A stretch of 64,000 nt of DNA from Thiothrix sp. GTDB lineage: Bacteria > Pseudomonadota > Gammaproteobacteria > Thiotrichales > Thiotrichaceae. Every line of letters begins with the position of its first letter. Position 1 is the stretch's first letter. Of this stretch, positions 54,902 through 63,230 are shown one piece after another. The stretch spans positions 62,001 to 126,000 of the forward strand of contig JAGRJD010000001.1 in the NCBI GenBank assembly GCA_020442915.1, in the 5' to 3' direction. The notes beneath the pieces were generated by a model. The model saw only the letters and a list, made by a program, of their open reading frames with translations. It ran no database searches and was not told where the DNA came from. The position numbers and the translations under genes are program-made.

Positions 54902-55671
54902 CAAGCTTGTTGATCGACGCCGGAAATTCCCGGCTTAAATGGTCTTTGCTGCATGGCGGCGGGCGCAGTGCCCAGCAATCCTGCAGTTATGAGCCCGGTA
55001 AACCGGTACCGGCGGCAGCCCTGGCATGCCTGCAGGCATTGCTGGCACAGCAGGCCGGTGTGGAACAGCTGGTACTGGTTCATGTACTGGGGCATGCATT
55101 TACCACCGGACTGGTGGCGCTGGGAGAGCGCCATCACTGCCGGGTGCTGGTAGTACAGAGTCAGGCGCACCATGCCGGTGTGACCAATGCCTATGCCCGC
55201 CCCGAACACCTGGGCGCGGATCGCTTTGTCGGCCTGCTGGCGGCCCGCCGGCTGGTACCGGCACAGGCGGCCATCGTGATCGACTGTGGTACGGCAGTGA
55301 CCCTGGACGGGTTGCAGGCGGACGGTATCCACTGTGGCGGCCTGATCCTGCCGGGCCTCGGCTTGCTGGGGCAGGCCCTGACCAGTCGCACCCAGGCGGC
55401 CCACATGGCCGAACTGGATATGTCCAGGCCGATGGTTTTTGCCGATAATACCCGTCAGGCCATGGGTAGTGGCTGCCTGCTGGGGCTGGCCGGTGCGCTG
55501 GAGGGCATCCGGCGGCGCATGCAGATGCAGCTGGGCGCGGATACCGTGACCCTGCTGTGTGGCGGTGATGCCGGGCGGCTGCATGCCCTGCTGGAGCGGC
55601 CCGAACAGGTCAGGCTGGTGCCGGACCTGCTGATGGCGGGCCTGCAGCATTATCTGGAGCAACAGTCATGA
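54898..55671 (+). CDS. coaX: Type III pantothenate kinase
   Basis: First step of CoA synthesis; phosphorylates pantothenate. The 257-residue protein has the N-terminal phosphate motif DAGNSRLKWSLL, GADRFVGLLAARRL and DCGTAVTLDGL, the three CoaX signatures. It starts with GTG at 54898, overlapping the birA stop by four bases, and overlaps the next gene by four bases (ATGA), so these are translationally coupled. Confidence 0.95.
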   Translation: MTSLLIDAGNSRLKWSLLHGGGRSAQQSCSYEPGKPVPAAALACLQALLAQQAGVEQLVLVHVLGHAFTTGLVALGERHHCRVLVVQSQAHHAGVTNAYARPEHLGADRFVGLLAARRLVPAQAAIVIDCGTAVTLDGLQADGIHCGGLILPGLGLLGQALTSRTQAAHMAELDMSRPMVFADNTRQAMGSGCLLGLAGALEGIRRRMQMQLGADTVTLLCGGDAGRLHALLERPEQVRLVPDLLMAGLQHYLEQQS

Positions 55672-56306
55672 TGAATCTGCTGGTGATCCTGCTGGTGTTC
55701 CTCAACCTGTCCCTGCTGGCTCTCAACCTGGGGCTGGTGGGCAGCTTGGGCAGCATTCCGCTGACGGAGCCGGGCATCGCTTCGCTGGAGCTGGTGCATG
55801 AGGTACCACCGGTCGGTTACAGCAGTGGTCAGGGGGTCGACAGCAGCTGCTATACCATTGGTCCCTACAACAGCGAGCGGGCCGCACAACAGGTTATGGC
55901 GCGCATCCGCAATTATGGCCTTGCGGTGCAGATGCGCTCGCTGCGGACCATGGAAACCCTGAGTTACCTGGTTTACATCCCGGCCCAGTCCAGCGAGGCT
56001 GAAGTGGAACGGATCACCCGTGATCTGGCGCGTTATGATGTTCCGGATTACATGGTGATCAGGGAAGGTCCCTACCAGAATGCCATTTCGCTCGGTTTCT
56101 TTGAGGACCTGCAGAAGGCGAAACGCCATACCGAATACATCCGTTATCTGGGCTATGATGCCCGCTATACGGAGCAGAAGGCGGCGCGGGAAGTGTTCTG
56201 GCTGGATTATGATGAACCGTTCGGCAGCAATACACCGGTCCTGGACTGGAGCCAGGCGGTGGATTCCGCCTCGCGCCTGCAGTTGATTCCGCGTGCCTGC
56301 CGTTGA
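55668..56306 (+). CDS. SPOR-domain-like membrane-anchored protein
   Basis: A 212-residue protein with one N-terminal transmembrane segment (LLVILLVFLNLSLLALNLGL) and a periplasmic part. Residues 60-135 resemble a SPOR peptidoglycan-binding domain (CYTIGPYNSERAAQQVMARI) and residues 138-180 may be a second partial repeat. It lies in the birA-coaX-SPOR string common in proteobacteria and may act at the division septum. Two ATG codons overlap the coaX stop. Confidence 0.75.
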   Translation: MMNLLVILLVFLNLSLLALNLGLVGSLGSIPLTEPGIASLELVHEVPPVGYSSGQGVDSSCYTIGPYNSERAAQQVMARIRNYGLAVQMRSLRTMETLSYLVYIPAQSSEAEVERITRDLARYDVPDYMVIREGPYQNAISLGFFEDLQKAKRHTEYIRYLGYDARYTEQKAAREVFWLDYDEPFGSNTPVLDWSQAVDSASRLQLIPRACR

Positions 56307-56316
56307 GGAGCGACCC

Positions 56317-56748
56317 TTGAAAAGCCTGTTGCTGGTGGCACATGGCAGCCGCCGTCCGGCCTCGAATGAGGAAATCCGCAGCCTGACCCGGCAGGTGGCA
56401 GCCCGTTCCGGTACGGCTTTTGGCCATGTGGACTGTGCCTTTCTGGAGCTGGCCGAGCCCTCGATCGGTGCAGGGATCGAAGCCGGGATTGCTGCCGGTG
56501 CCACCGAAATCGTGGTATTTCCCTGTTTCCTGTCCGCCGGACGCCATGTGGTGCAGGATGTGCCGGACCAGGTGGCGGCCAAGCAGCGTGAGCACCCGGA
56601 TGTGGTGCTGCGCATAGGCAGCCACCTGGGGGCATCGACGGTTTTACCGGAGCTGATTCTGGCAACGGTAGCACAGGGTTTCTGTGTGTGTGGCCGGGTA
56701 CGGGCACAATGCAGATTTCCGCACTGCCGGCCAGTGGATGGAAACTGA
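56317..56748 (+). CDS. CbiX/SirB-family cobaltochelatase-like protein
   Basis: A 143-residue single-domain protein like the CbiX small chelatases of siroheme or cobalamin synthesis. HGSR lies in the N-terminal VAHGSRRPASNEEI, and the second metal-site His in LSAGRHVVQDV. TTG at 56317 is chosen as start because GAGGAG is six bases before it. Family members end around residue 122; the remaining 20 residues here (CVCGRVRAQCRF...) look unrelated and may result from a frameshift or changed stop. Confidence 0.8.
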   Translation: MKSLLLVAHGSRRPASNEEIRSLTRQVAARSGTAFGHVDCAFLELAEPSIGAGIEAGIAAGATEIVVFPCFLSAGRHVVQDVPDQVAAKQREHPDVVLRIGSHLGASTVLPELILATVAQGFCVCGRVRAQCRFPHCRPVDGN

Positions 56749-57144
56749 AGAATAACCTGATCCGGAACCGGTTCTGGAGAGGAAATGGGACGGCACCAGA
56801 AAATCGTGTGAGGCTTCAGCCTTGAACCGAAAGTTCAAGGTGGAACCCGATTCCATGCCATAAGGCTTACCGACTTGCAGTCATGCACACAGGCATGAAA
56901 AACAGATTCCTGGATCAAGTATTAGGCTCAAGGATTTATCCACCCCATCACGGGTTCCCCAGTTCGCCGTCCTTGAGGCCATACTATTACATTCAGGTGC
57001 ATGAGAAAAGTTTTCCGGATGAAAAAGCGTGTAACCTGATAGACAATGCTGGCCATCAGAACCTCACCGCAAAAAAGTTTCATCTGACTACGTGAGTCAG
57101 TTCAACTCATCTAAAGCATGACCCTTCTCCGAAGTATGGCCTGC
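56749..57144. other. Intergenic region without a recognisable gene
   Basis: Contains an 8-bp hairpin (CCTTGAAC with GTTCAAGG, 56820-56840) lacking a T-run and a near-palindrome CCGGAACCGGTTCTGG around 56762. A weak terminator-like hairpin for the convergent ribE gene lies at 57084-57100 (CTGACT/AGTCAG). A 70-codon plus-strand frame at 56883 has no support. Confidence 0.4.
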
Positions 57145-57846
57145 TTACGCCTTTCCTGGCAGTACCACCGGTCGTTCCAGCTCAATGCCGCGCTCGGCCA
57201 GCAAAGCCTCCAGAGCCGGCAGCAGGTCGCCAAGGTATTCTTCCAGTGTATCACGCACGGTATCGACCATGACCTGGGTGCTGCGCTCGATTTCGACATT
57301 GATACGGTCACCCGGTGCCTTGGCTTCAAACGTGGTCATGCGCCGGGTTTCCGGAATCAGCCAGACTTCAAACCAGCCGGCTTTCCTGTCAGCTTCCGAG
57401 ACCGTCAGGCTCACCCCGTTCAGGGCAATATACCCTTTGGCAAAAATATAGCGCATCCACGGCTCCGGTACCCCGAAACGCAGGCAGGCATTATTTTCCT
57501 GATGGCGGATTTCCAGCACGGTGGCACAGCAATCCACATGCCCGGACAGGGGATGCCCGCCGATTTCCGCCCCATCCTTTGCCGCCCGCTCCACATTCAC
57601 CTGACCGCCTTCAGCAAAATCCCCCAGGCTGCTGACCTGCAGGCTCTGCCAGATCACATCGAAACTGGCGGTATTCGCATCAAGCACCTGCGTCACCGTC
57701 AGACAGACCCCGTCCACCGCCACACTGGCTCCGACTTCAAGCCCTTGGCAGAAACCCTCCGGGAACGTGATGACAAACGTGCGCATGCCGGTCTTATCGG
57801 TAATACGCGTCAGGGTAGCTATACCCTGAACAATGCCGGTAAACAT
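57145..57846 (-). CDS. ribE: Riboflavin synthase alpha subunit
   Basis: Converts two 6,7-dimethyl-8-ribityllumazines into riboflavin. The 233-residue protein has two lumazine-binding repeats; the hallmark MFTGIVQGIA start defines the ATG at 57846, GHPLSGHVDC closes repeat one and GYIALNGVSLTV marks repeat two. A C-terminal stretch of about 20 residues beyond the E. coli length is present. It is a lone rib gene here, with no FMN riboswitch seen. Confidence 0.95.
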   Translation of the reverse strand: MFTGIVQGIATLTRITDKTGMRTFVITFPEGFCQGLEVGASVAVDGVCLTVTQVLDANTASFDVIWQSLQVSSLGDFAEGGQVNVERAAKDGAEIGGHPLSGHVDCCATVLEIRHQENNACLRFGVPEPWMRYIFAKGYIALNGVSLTVSEADRKAGWFEVWLIPETRRMTTFEAKAPGDRINVEIERSTQVMVDTVRDTLEEYLGDLLPALEALLAERGIELERPVVLPGKA

Positions 57847-58102
57847 GAAGACACTCCCAGAATTACAATCCGACAAGGGTTCCAGAGTTGGAGGATGGTG
57901 TCAAACAGGTTACGCCGCATCAGGGCGGCAGTCTGCTTGATCTTTTGCAGTGACTCTGCAATGCTCGACATCAGATGGACTTCCACCCTGACTGACGCTT
58001 GCAGATACGCTGCAGCCGGCAGAGCTCATCCGGATTCATGCCACTGCCGGTATCGGAATGAAATGGCGTTATTCGTAAAGTGCGAAACGTGGTACCAATT
58101 GA

Positions 58103-58759
58103 ATGCTGTTTCTGATACTGGATGATCATCCGTTATTTGCAGACGCCCTGCGGCAGGTTCTGCTGCGTTATGCCGATCATGTCATCGTCCGGATTGCGCC
58201 AAGTGTTGTACAGGCTCAAGCCTTGATCAATTCGGGCTTGGCGTTTGACCTGTTTCTGGTGGACCTCAAATTGCCGGGGCTGGATGGCTTTTCATTCATT
58301 CACTGGATAAAAAAGCAGAATATTGCCACACCGGTCATCGTCATCTCATCCTCGGATACCGTGGAATACGATGAGGGTCTCCAGGCACTGGGCGTGATGG
58401 ACTTCATCCATAAATCAGCCGACAGCAGGAGCATCCTGAAATCCATTCATGCAGTCCTGCTGCTGAAGACTCCTGCAGGTGCAAATGCAGGCGACAGCAG
58501 AGGCCACAGGGCACCCGGCCAGTCCACCGATCCGGTCTGCACAACACAACAGCAGGGATTCTGCCTGACGCGAAGGCAGATGGAGATTCTGTCCCTGATG
58601 AATGGCGGCCTGTCAAACCGGGAGATCGGTCTGCAGCTCAACATTGCCGAATCCACCGTCAAGAAACACGTTTCCAGCCTGATCAGGCTTTTTTCTGCAC
58701 ATAATCGAACCAAATGCATTTTGGAAGCCAGGCGACTGGGCGTATTGCCGGACAGCTGA
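58103..58759 (+). CDS. LuxR/NarL-family response regulator
   Basis: A 218-residue regulator: receiver domain with acidic pair at 7-8, phospho-acceptor Asp54 (LFLVDLKLPGLDG) and Lys104 (FIHKSAD); linker; LuxR helix-turn-helix at about 150-210 (LTRRQMEILSLMNGGLSNREI). It precedes the hybrid histidine kinase by 17 bases on the same strand, so the two probably form a phosphorelay pair. Confidence 0.92.
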   Translation: MLFLILDDHPLFADALRQVLLRYADHVIVRIAPSVVQAQALINSGLAFDLFLVDLKLPGLDGFSFIHWIKKQNIATPVIVISSSDTVEYDEGLQALGVMDFIHKSADSRSILKSIHAVLLLKTPAGANAGDSRGHRAPGQSTDPVCTTQQQGFCLTRRQMEILSLMNGGLSNREIGLQLNIAESTVKKHVSSLIRLFSAHNRTKCILEARRLGVLPDS

Positions 58760-58776
58760 CTGCCGCAAGGGTGAAC

Positions 58777-60567
58777 ATGGAACAATATCTGGAGCGCAAG
58801 GTTGAATCCGAGCAGATTCTGCTGCTTTATCAGAATCTGAACTCCGCCCTTTCCGGCAACCTTCTGGTGCTGGTCTGTCTGGCCTGGGCCTCCCGCGAGC
58901 AGATGCATACCTGGGGAATGATGCTGGCCATCGCCGGCTGCATCCTGTTTTTCCTGAGGTATCTGGACGGCCTGCAGCTCTCCGGCAATCCCCGCTCCAT
59001 CCGGGAGCATCCCCGATACTGGGAGCGACGCTATGCGACCGGCCTGCTGCTGACCGGAACCTTCTGGGGGCTGGTGTTTTACGGCATCATTGAAAACCAG
59101 AACCCTGAAATGAACTTTTTCGTCATGTGCTTTTTCGGGGCCATCGTCTCCATCGGGGGCGCGACAACGGCGGCCAGATTCCCGGTCTACCTGTACCTGA
59201 TCCTGCCAATCTGCGGTCTGGTGATGATCAAGTTCTTCCTGCTGGAAGGCATGCTGTACCGCATCCTGTTTCTGGCCCTGTTTGCCTTTATCGCCATCAA
59301 TGTCGTGGTGAACCGCAACTATAACCGCATCATTTCCAAAAGCATTTACCTGCGTTATGAAAATGCGTTCCTGATTGCCAAACTGGAGCAGGAAAAAAGC
59401 CGGGCGGAAGAAAACCAGGCACTGGCCGAAGATGCGATGCGCTCCAAGGACAAATTTCTGGCGGCAGCCAGTCATGACCTGCGCCAGCCACTGCACGCCC
59501 AGAGCCTTTATCTGGACATTATCCAGGATTACATCAGTCCGGCGGGCCTGGAAAGCCTGACGGCCCTGAAAAAAACCAATCTAACCCTTTCCGAACTGTT
59601 CAACAAGGTGCTGGACGTATCGCGCCTGAATGCGGGTATCGTGATCGCCAAGCAACGCCATTTCCACTTGACGGATGTCACGGCCTCGCTGATGGAAGAG
59701 TTCCGTCAGGATGCCAGGGCCAAAGGGCTGCTGCTGGAAGAAAAGGCGGACGATGGTGCCATCATTCATACCGACCCGGTATTGCTGGCACAGATTCTGC
59801 GCAATATCCTTGCCAATGCCATCCGCTATACCGATCAGGGCAGCATTTCCCTGTCCTGTCAGGTCCGGAACAGCTACGTCAGCATCAGTATCAGCGATAC
59901 GGGCAAAGGCATCCCCCCGGCAGAACAGCAAAAGATTTTTCAGGAATATTATCAGCTTCAGAATCCTGAACGCGACCGGAACAAGGGGTTGGGACTGGGT
60001 CTGGCGATTGTTGCCAAAATGTGCAAGCTGCTGGCGCTGGAAATAAAATGCGACTCGATACCCGGACGGGGTTCCACCTTTACCCTCAACGTGCCCTGCG
60101 GCCATGAAAGCGAGGTTGCACCGGAGCATCTCCCGATCAATTACAAAATACTGGATCAGGCCCGTATTCTGGTGATTGACGACGAACTGGACATTTTGCA
60201 GGGCATGGAACTGCTGCTGACCTCCTGGGGCCTGCAGACCCTGTCAGCCGAGTCAGAGGCGGATGCCATCCTGAAAATACGCACAGCCTGTTTCAGACCG
60301 GACCTGATCATTGCCGATTACCGGCTGCGCAATGACAAAACCGGTGCCGAGGCCATTGCCGGTATCAGACGGCTGCTGGCAGCGGAAATCCCGGCACTCC
60401 TGATTACCGGTGACACCAGCGAGGAGCGCCTGCAGGAGGCAGACACCAGTGGCCTGCTGATCCTGCACAAACCGCTTCAGCCCATGAAACTGAGACCGGT
60501 ACTTTATTCCCTGCTGCACCCCGGCCCCGGCAGACCTGTCTCCAGCCAGCAGCCTGCACCGGAGTGA
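58777..60567 (+). CDS. Hybrid sensor histidine kinase
   Basis: A 596-residue membrane kinase. About six predicted helices occupy residues 25-190, without a large periplasmic loop. HisKA has His233 (AAASHDLRQPLHAQ), HATPase has NAIRYTDQGS and DTGKGIP with GLGLGLAIV, and a C-terminal receiver domain carries Asp514 (IIADYRLRN). The ASHDLRQP box and the C-terminal receiver match the RpfC/PAS-less hybrid group. Start at 58777 follows AAGGGTG. Confidence 0.92.
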   Translation: MEQYLERKVESEQILLLYQNLNSALSGNLLVLVCLAWASREQMHTWGMMLAIAGCILFFLRYLDGLQLSGNPRSIREHPRYWERRYATGLLLTGTFWGLVFYGIIENQNPEMNFFVMCFFGAIVSIGGATTAARFPVYLYLILPICGLVMIKFFLLEGMLYRILFLALFAFIAINVVVNRNYNRIISKSIYLRYENAFLIAKLEQEKSRAEENQALAEDAMRSKDKFLAAASHDLRQPLHAQSLYLDIIQDYISPAGLESLTALKKTNLTLSELFNKVLDVSRLNAGIVIAKQRHFHLTDVTASLMEEFRQDARAKGLLLEEKADDGAIIHTDPVLLAQILRNILANAIRYTDQGSISLSCQVRNSYVSISISDTGKGIPPAEQQKIFQEYYQLQNPERDRNKGLGLGLAIVAKMCKLLALEIKCDSIPGRGSTFTLNVPCGHESEVAPEHLPINYKILDQARILVIDDELDILQGMELLLTSWGLQTLSAESEADAILKIRTACFRPDLIIADYRLRNDKTGAEAIAGIRRLLAAEIPALLITGDTSEERLQEADTSGLLILHKPLQPMKLRPVLYSLLHPGPGRPVSSQQPAPE

Positions 60568-60615
60568 CGGCCCCCCACGCATCGGTCACCTGGCCGGCTC
60601 CGGGGCGGGCCTGAA

Positions 60616-61956
60616 TCACTGCCCGCCGGTGATGACGATCGAAGAAACCACATCATTGGCACCATTATTGACAAAACAGTCATCGTCAGCCGCAAAGTTC
60701 CACTGACTGCCCGCAAATCCGGCATCAGCAAACAGTTGTGCCCGCATGCCGCGCGGAATCCGGATGGAGGACAGGTCATCATTCCTGATGCCCATGGCCT
60801 GGATCTGCCCCATGTCATAGCGTCCGGGTGCCAGACTGACGGCATAGCCACCATAATTACAGTCCTGATACACCGTGACGACACGGGAAGCCACGGGATT
60901 CGGCCCTGGCTGGGCGGTTGCGGTACCGCTGGCCAGGGTCGGGAAAGGCAGACGGGTTTCCGCAGTCGCCTGTCTGGGTGACAAAGGCATCATGTCATTG
61001 CCGCAGGTATTGGTTTTTTTCACCGTGAAGGGCGCACCGGGTGTCAGATAGACATCACCATGCTGGTCGATGGCCAGACCCGGCCCGCCACTGATATGGT
61101 ATTCAGGCATCTGGTCACAGCGGAACGGCCATTCATAACCGGCGTATTGCCCGCCCATGGTGACTGTACCCGCTTCGGTCAGGTACTCGCCCACCTTCTC
61201 GATCATGGCTTTGCTGAGTGACTTGGCGGAGACCTTAATGGCTGTTTTCAGGGCCTGTCTGGCCACCTGTCTGGCGACAATCTGCCCCACGGCAGCAGGA
61301 GCCGCGCCACCTCCCGTGGCTACGGTTTCGGCCACGCCGATCAGCACGTCACCCACGATTTCAGCCACCGGCTCGATACAGTCGAAATCGGTTTGCGGAT
61401 TGATGCCGTCCGGCTGGATATGCGCCCGCAAGGTGAACCAGACCGCTCCCGTATTGAAGGTTTTCACACCGTCCCGGCCATTGAACCTTGAGGGCAGCAC
61501 ATCATGGTACAGACAGCCCACCTGCTCCAGGGAATAGGCCACCGGCCAGGCCGTTTCATTCACCAGACGAAACCCCGGACTTTTGCCCTGGGCCGAGCGG
61601 CTGACTTTCCCGAACTCATGGTCGGAAAAAATCCGGTACTGGCCACCATAGGCCTCGATCTGAAAGTTGCCGTAACTGGTGCCGGTTGAATCATAAGGAA
61701 CGATTTTTGTCGACTCGCCATGTTTGGCGCTGCCGGAAGCCGTGCCGGTAATCCGGGTGATCAGGCAGACGCCCCGACTTCTGGCCGTCCAGGTCTGCCC
61801 GGGCTGAACCGTGTAATCATCATCCGAACAGCCGGGGTATTCCACGGTACCGCTGACGGCATAATCCGTCTGGTTGGTGATCTTTGCCAATGGATAGGCA
61901 GCAAACCCCGGTGCACTGATCAACAGCAACAGGGTAGAAAGTGGTGCTTTTTTCAT
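60616..61956 (-). CDS. Secreted protein with C-terminal calcium-type beta-gamma-crystallin domain
   Basis: A 446-residue exported protein. The signal peptide runs to about residue 20 (LLLLISAPGFA). Residues 20-340 are a Cys-containing region of unknown family with a central Ala/Lys-rich helical segment (VARQVARQALKTAIKV). Residues about 365-446 form two Greek-key motifs, VYQDCNYGGYAVSL and LFADAGFAGSQWNF, each followed by the Ca-binding signature N/D-N/D-x-x-S/T-S (NDDLSS and NDVVSS). It may bind Ca2+ extracellularly. Start at 61956 follows AAGGATG; a longer frame upstream lacks a signal peptide at its start. Confidence 0.8.
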   Translation of the reverse strand: MKKAPLSTLLLLISAPGFAAYPLAKITNQTDYAVSGTVEYPGCSDDDYTVQPGQTWTARSRGVCLITRITGTASGSAKHGESTKIVPYDSTGTSYGNFQIEAYGGQYRIFSDHEFGKVSRSAQGKSPGFRLVNETAWPVAYSLEQVGCLYHDVLPSRFNGRDGVKTFNTGAVWFTLRAHIQPDGINPQTDFDCIEPVAEIVGDVLIGVAETVATGGGAAPAAVGQIVARQVARQALKTAIKVSAKSLSKAMIEKVGEYLTEAGTVTMGGQYAGYEWPFRCDQMPEYHISGGPGLAIDQHGDVYLTPGAPFTVKKTNTCGNDMMPLSPRQATAETRLPFPTLASGTATAQPGPNPVASRVVTVYQDCNYGGYAVSLAPGRYDMGQIQAMGIRNDDLSSIRIPRGMRAQLFADAGFAGSQWNFAADDDCFVNNGANDVVSSIVITGGQ

Positions 61957-62249
61957 GGAATCATCCTTACCTTTGACACAGCCAGTGTTGCAGGCCGCAA
62001 CCGGTCCTGTCCGCCACAGCTTTTCCTGACCGGCAGCCAGCCCCGCTTTTACAGGTTCTCCCTCGCAAGAAAAACCATTCACTGACATTGTATGCGGGTA
62101 TTAAAGGCTGTAAATGGTACCAAAGTACCGATTCAGCCGAAATTTCGGGGAATGCTGGAAATCAGGCCGGGGGTGGAATCCGCATGCCCCCTGCAAGGCA
62201 GCACGGGACATGCGGGTGGAGATGAAAAACACGGCAGGGTGCAGACGGC

Positions 62250-62405
62250 TTAACGGCGGTCGTCTCCGGAGGGATGATCTGCTCCCGGTGGGTCAAAAGG
62301 AATTTCGGCATCCTTTTGATAACGTTTCCTGGCCCATGGGCGGTAGACGTACAGCACAATACCGATGAAGACCACCGGAATCAGGTAATACAACCAGTTT
62401 TCCAT
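62250..62405 (-). CDS. Small CcoQ/FixQ-like membrane protein
   Basis: A 51-residue frame, start MENWLYYLIPVVFIG, preceded by AAAAGGAGCG. One transmembrane helix (residues 4-21) is followed by YRPWARKRYQKDAEIPF, the pattern of CcoQ, the small subunit of cbb3 cytochrome oxidase, which has Y-x-P-x-x-K/R-x-R-F and a final acidic tail. No ccoN, ccoO or ccoP is nearby, so it may be a stray copy or an unrelated small membrane peptide. It lies 54 bases beyond the stop of a same-strand membrane protein gene. Confidence 0.55.
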   Translation of the reverse strand: MENWLYYLIPVVFIGIVLYVYRPWARKRYQKDAEIPFDPPGADHPSGDDRR

Positions 62406-62458
62406 TTTTCGCTCCTTTTAAAGTACCAGAGAAGGTGAAGATGCGGCTCCCTGCCGTG

Positions 62459-63055
62459 TCATGCACTGGTATCGGTCCTGCCGCCCGCATGGCGAATCTG
62501 CCAGACCACAAACAGCAGCACCAGCCCCATCATCACCACGGCAGCGATGACAATCATCCACAGATACTGTTCCACATAGGTTGCCAGCAGCAGGGCCAAC
62601 AGCAGCAGCGCACTGACCACATACAGTTTCCATGACACCAGCATGCCATCCACAAACGTGGCAAAGGCCAGCAGCAGCAGGGTCAGCAGCCCCGTGGTTT
62701 CATAATTGAGGCGCCCGGTACCGAGAAGCAGATAGACAACCGCCGTGGCAATCAGCGCCCCGCTCCACAGCACCAGTTGCTGGAACAGTATCCTGCTGCC
62801 ATGTGCCAGGCCCAACCGCCGTGAGCGCCATATCCCCCACAGGGTGGTTATCAGCGCCATCAGGATCAGCAGGTAGCGCCAGTAGCCATGGGCACTTGTA
62901 CCACGGTAATCGGTAATGCCCACACCCAGCAGGGCCAGCAACATGATGCCGACAAAAACGATCGCATCAACCTTCATGACATGACCGAGGGAATGCATCC
63001 GCTCCGACAGGGTTCTGCCATCATCCGGTTTCGGGGTATCCACAGGGGTACTCAT
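62459..63055 (-). CDS. Membrane protein with five or six helices, unknown function
   Basis: A 198-residue protein. A polar N-terminus of about 25 residues precedes predicted helices at about 30-47, 58-75, 90-112, 120-135, 137-160 and 165-185; the charged segment WGIWRSRRLGLAHGSRILFQ sits between the second and third. I recognise no family. The TGAC/RBS context GGAGCAA upstream of the ATG is good. It precedes the CcoQ-like gene on the same strand. Confidence 0.7.
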   Translation of the reverse strand: MSTPVDTPKPDDGRTLSERMHSLGHVMKVDAIVFVGIMLLALLGVGITDYRGTSAHGYWRYLLILMALITTLWGIWRSRRLGLAHGSRILFQQLVLWSGALIATAVVYLLLGTGRLNYETTGLLTLLLLAFATFVDGMLVSWKLYVVSALLLLALLLATYVEQYLWMIVIAAVVMMGLVLLFVVWQIRHAGGRTDTSA

Positions 63056-63230
63056 TATTGCTCCTTGACTGACGTACCGGCAGCCCCATGCCGCCGGTAC
63101 GATAGATAGTATGCATGAACTGACTCACGATGATGAATCGCGCTATCAGTCGCGGTACCAATCATAGCCCAAAAATACTGCACCCGCTCACTCGGGACCG
63201 GGTGCGCTGCCGTGCTACCGACACGGCTCC

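Noticed and set aside
57847-58102. Possible FMN riboswitch or short gene upstream of ribE
   Set aside because: No conserved FMN element pattern was found and the roughly 45-codon minus-strand frame there has no homology I recognise.
57091-63129. A 14-base inverted match (CGTGAGTCAGTTCA at 57091 and its complement at 63116)
   Set aside because: Matches of this length are expected by chance in a window of this size and the identity does not extend on either side.
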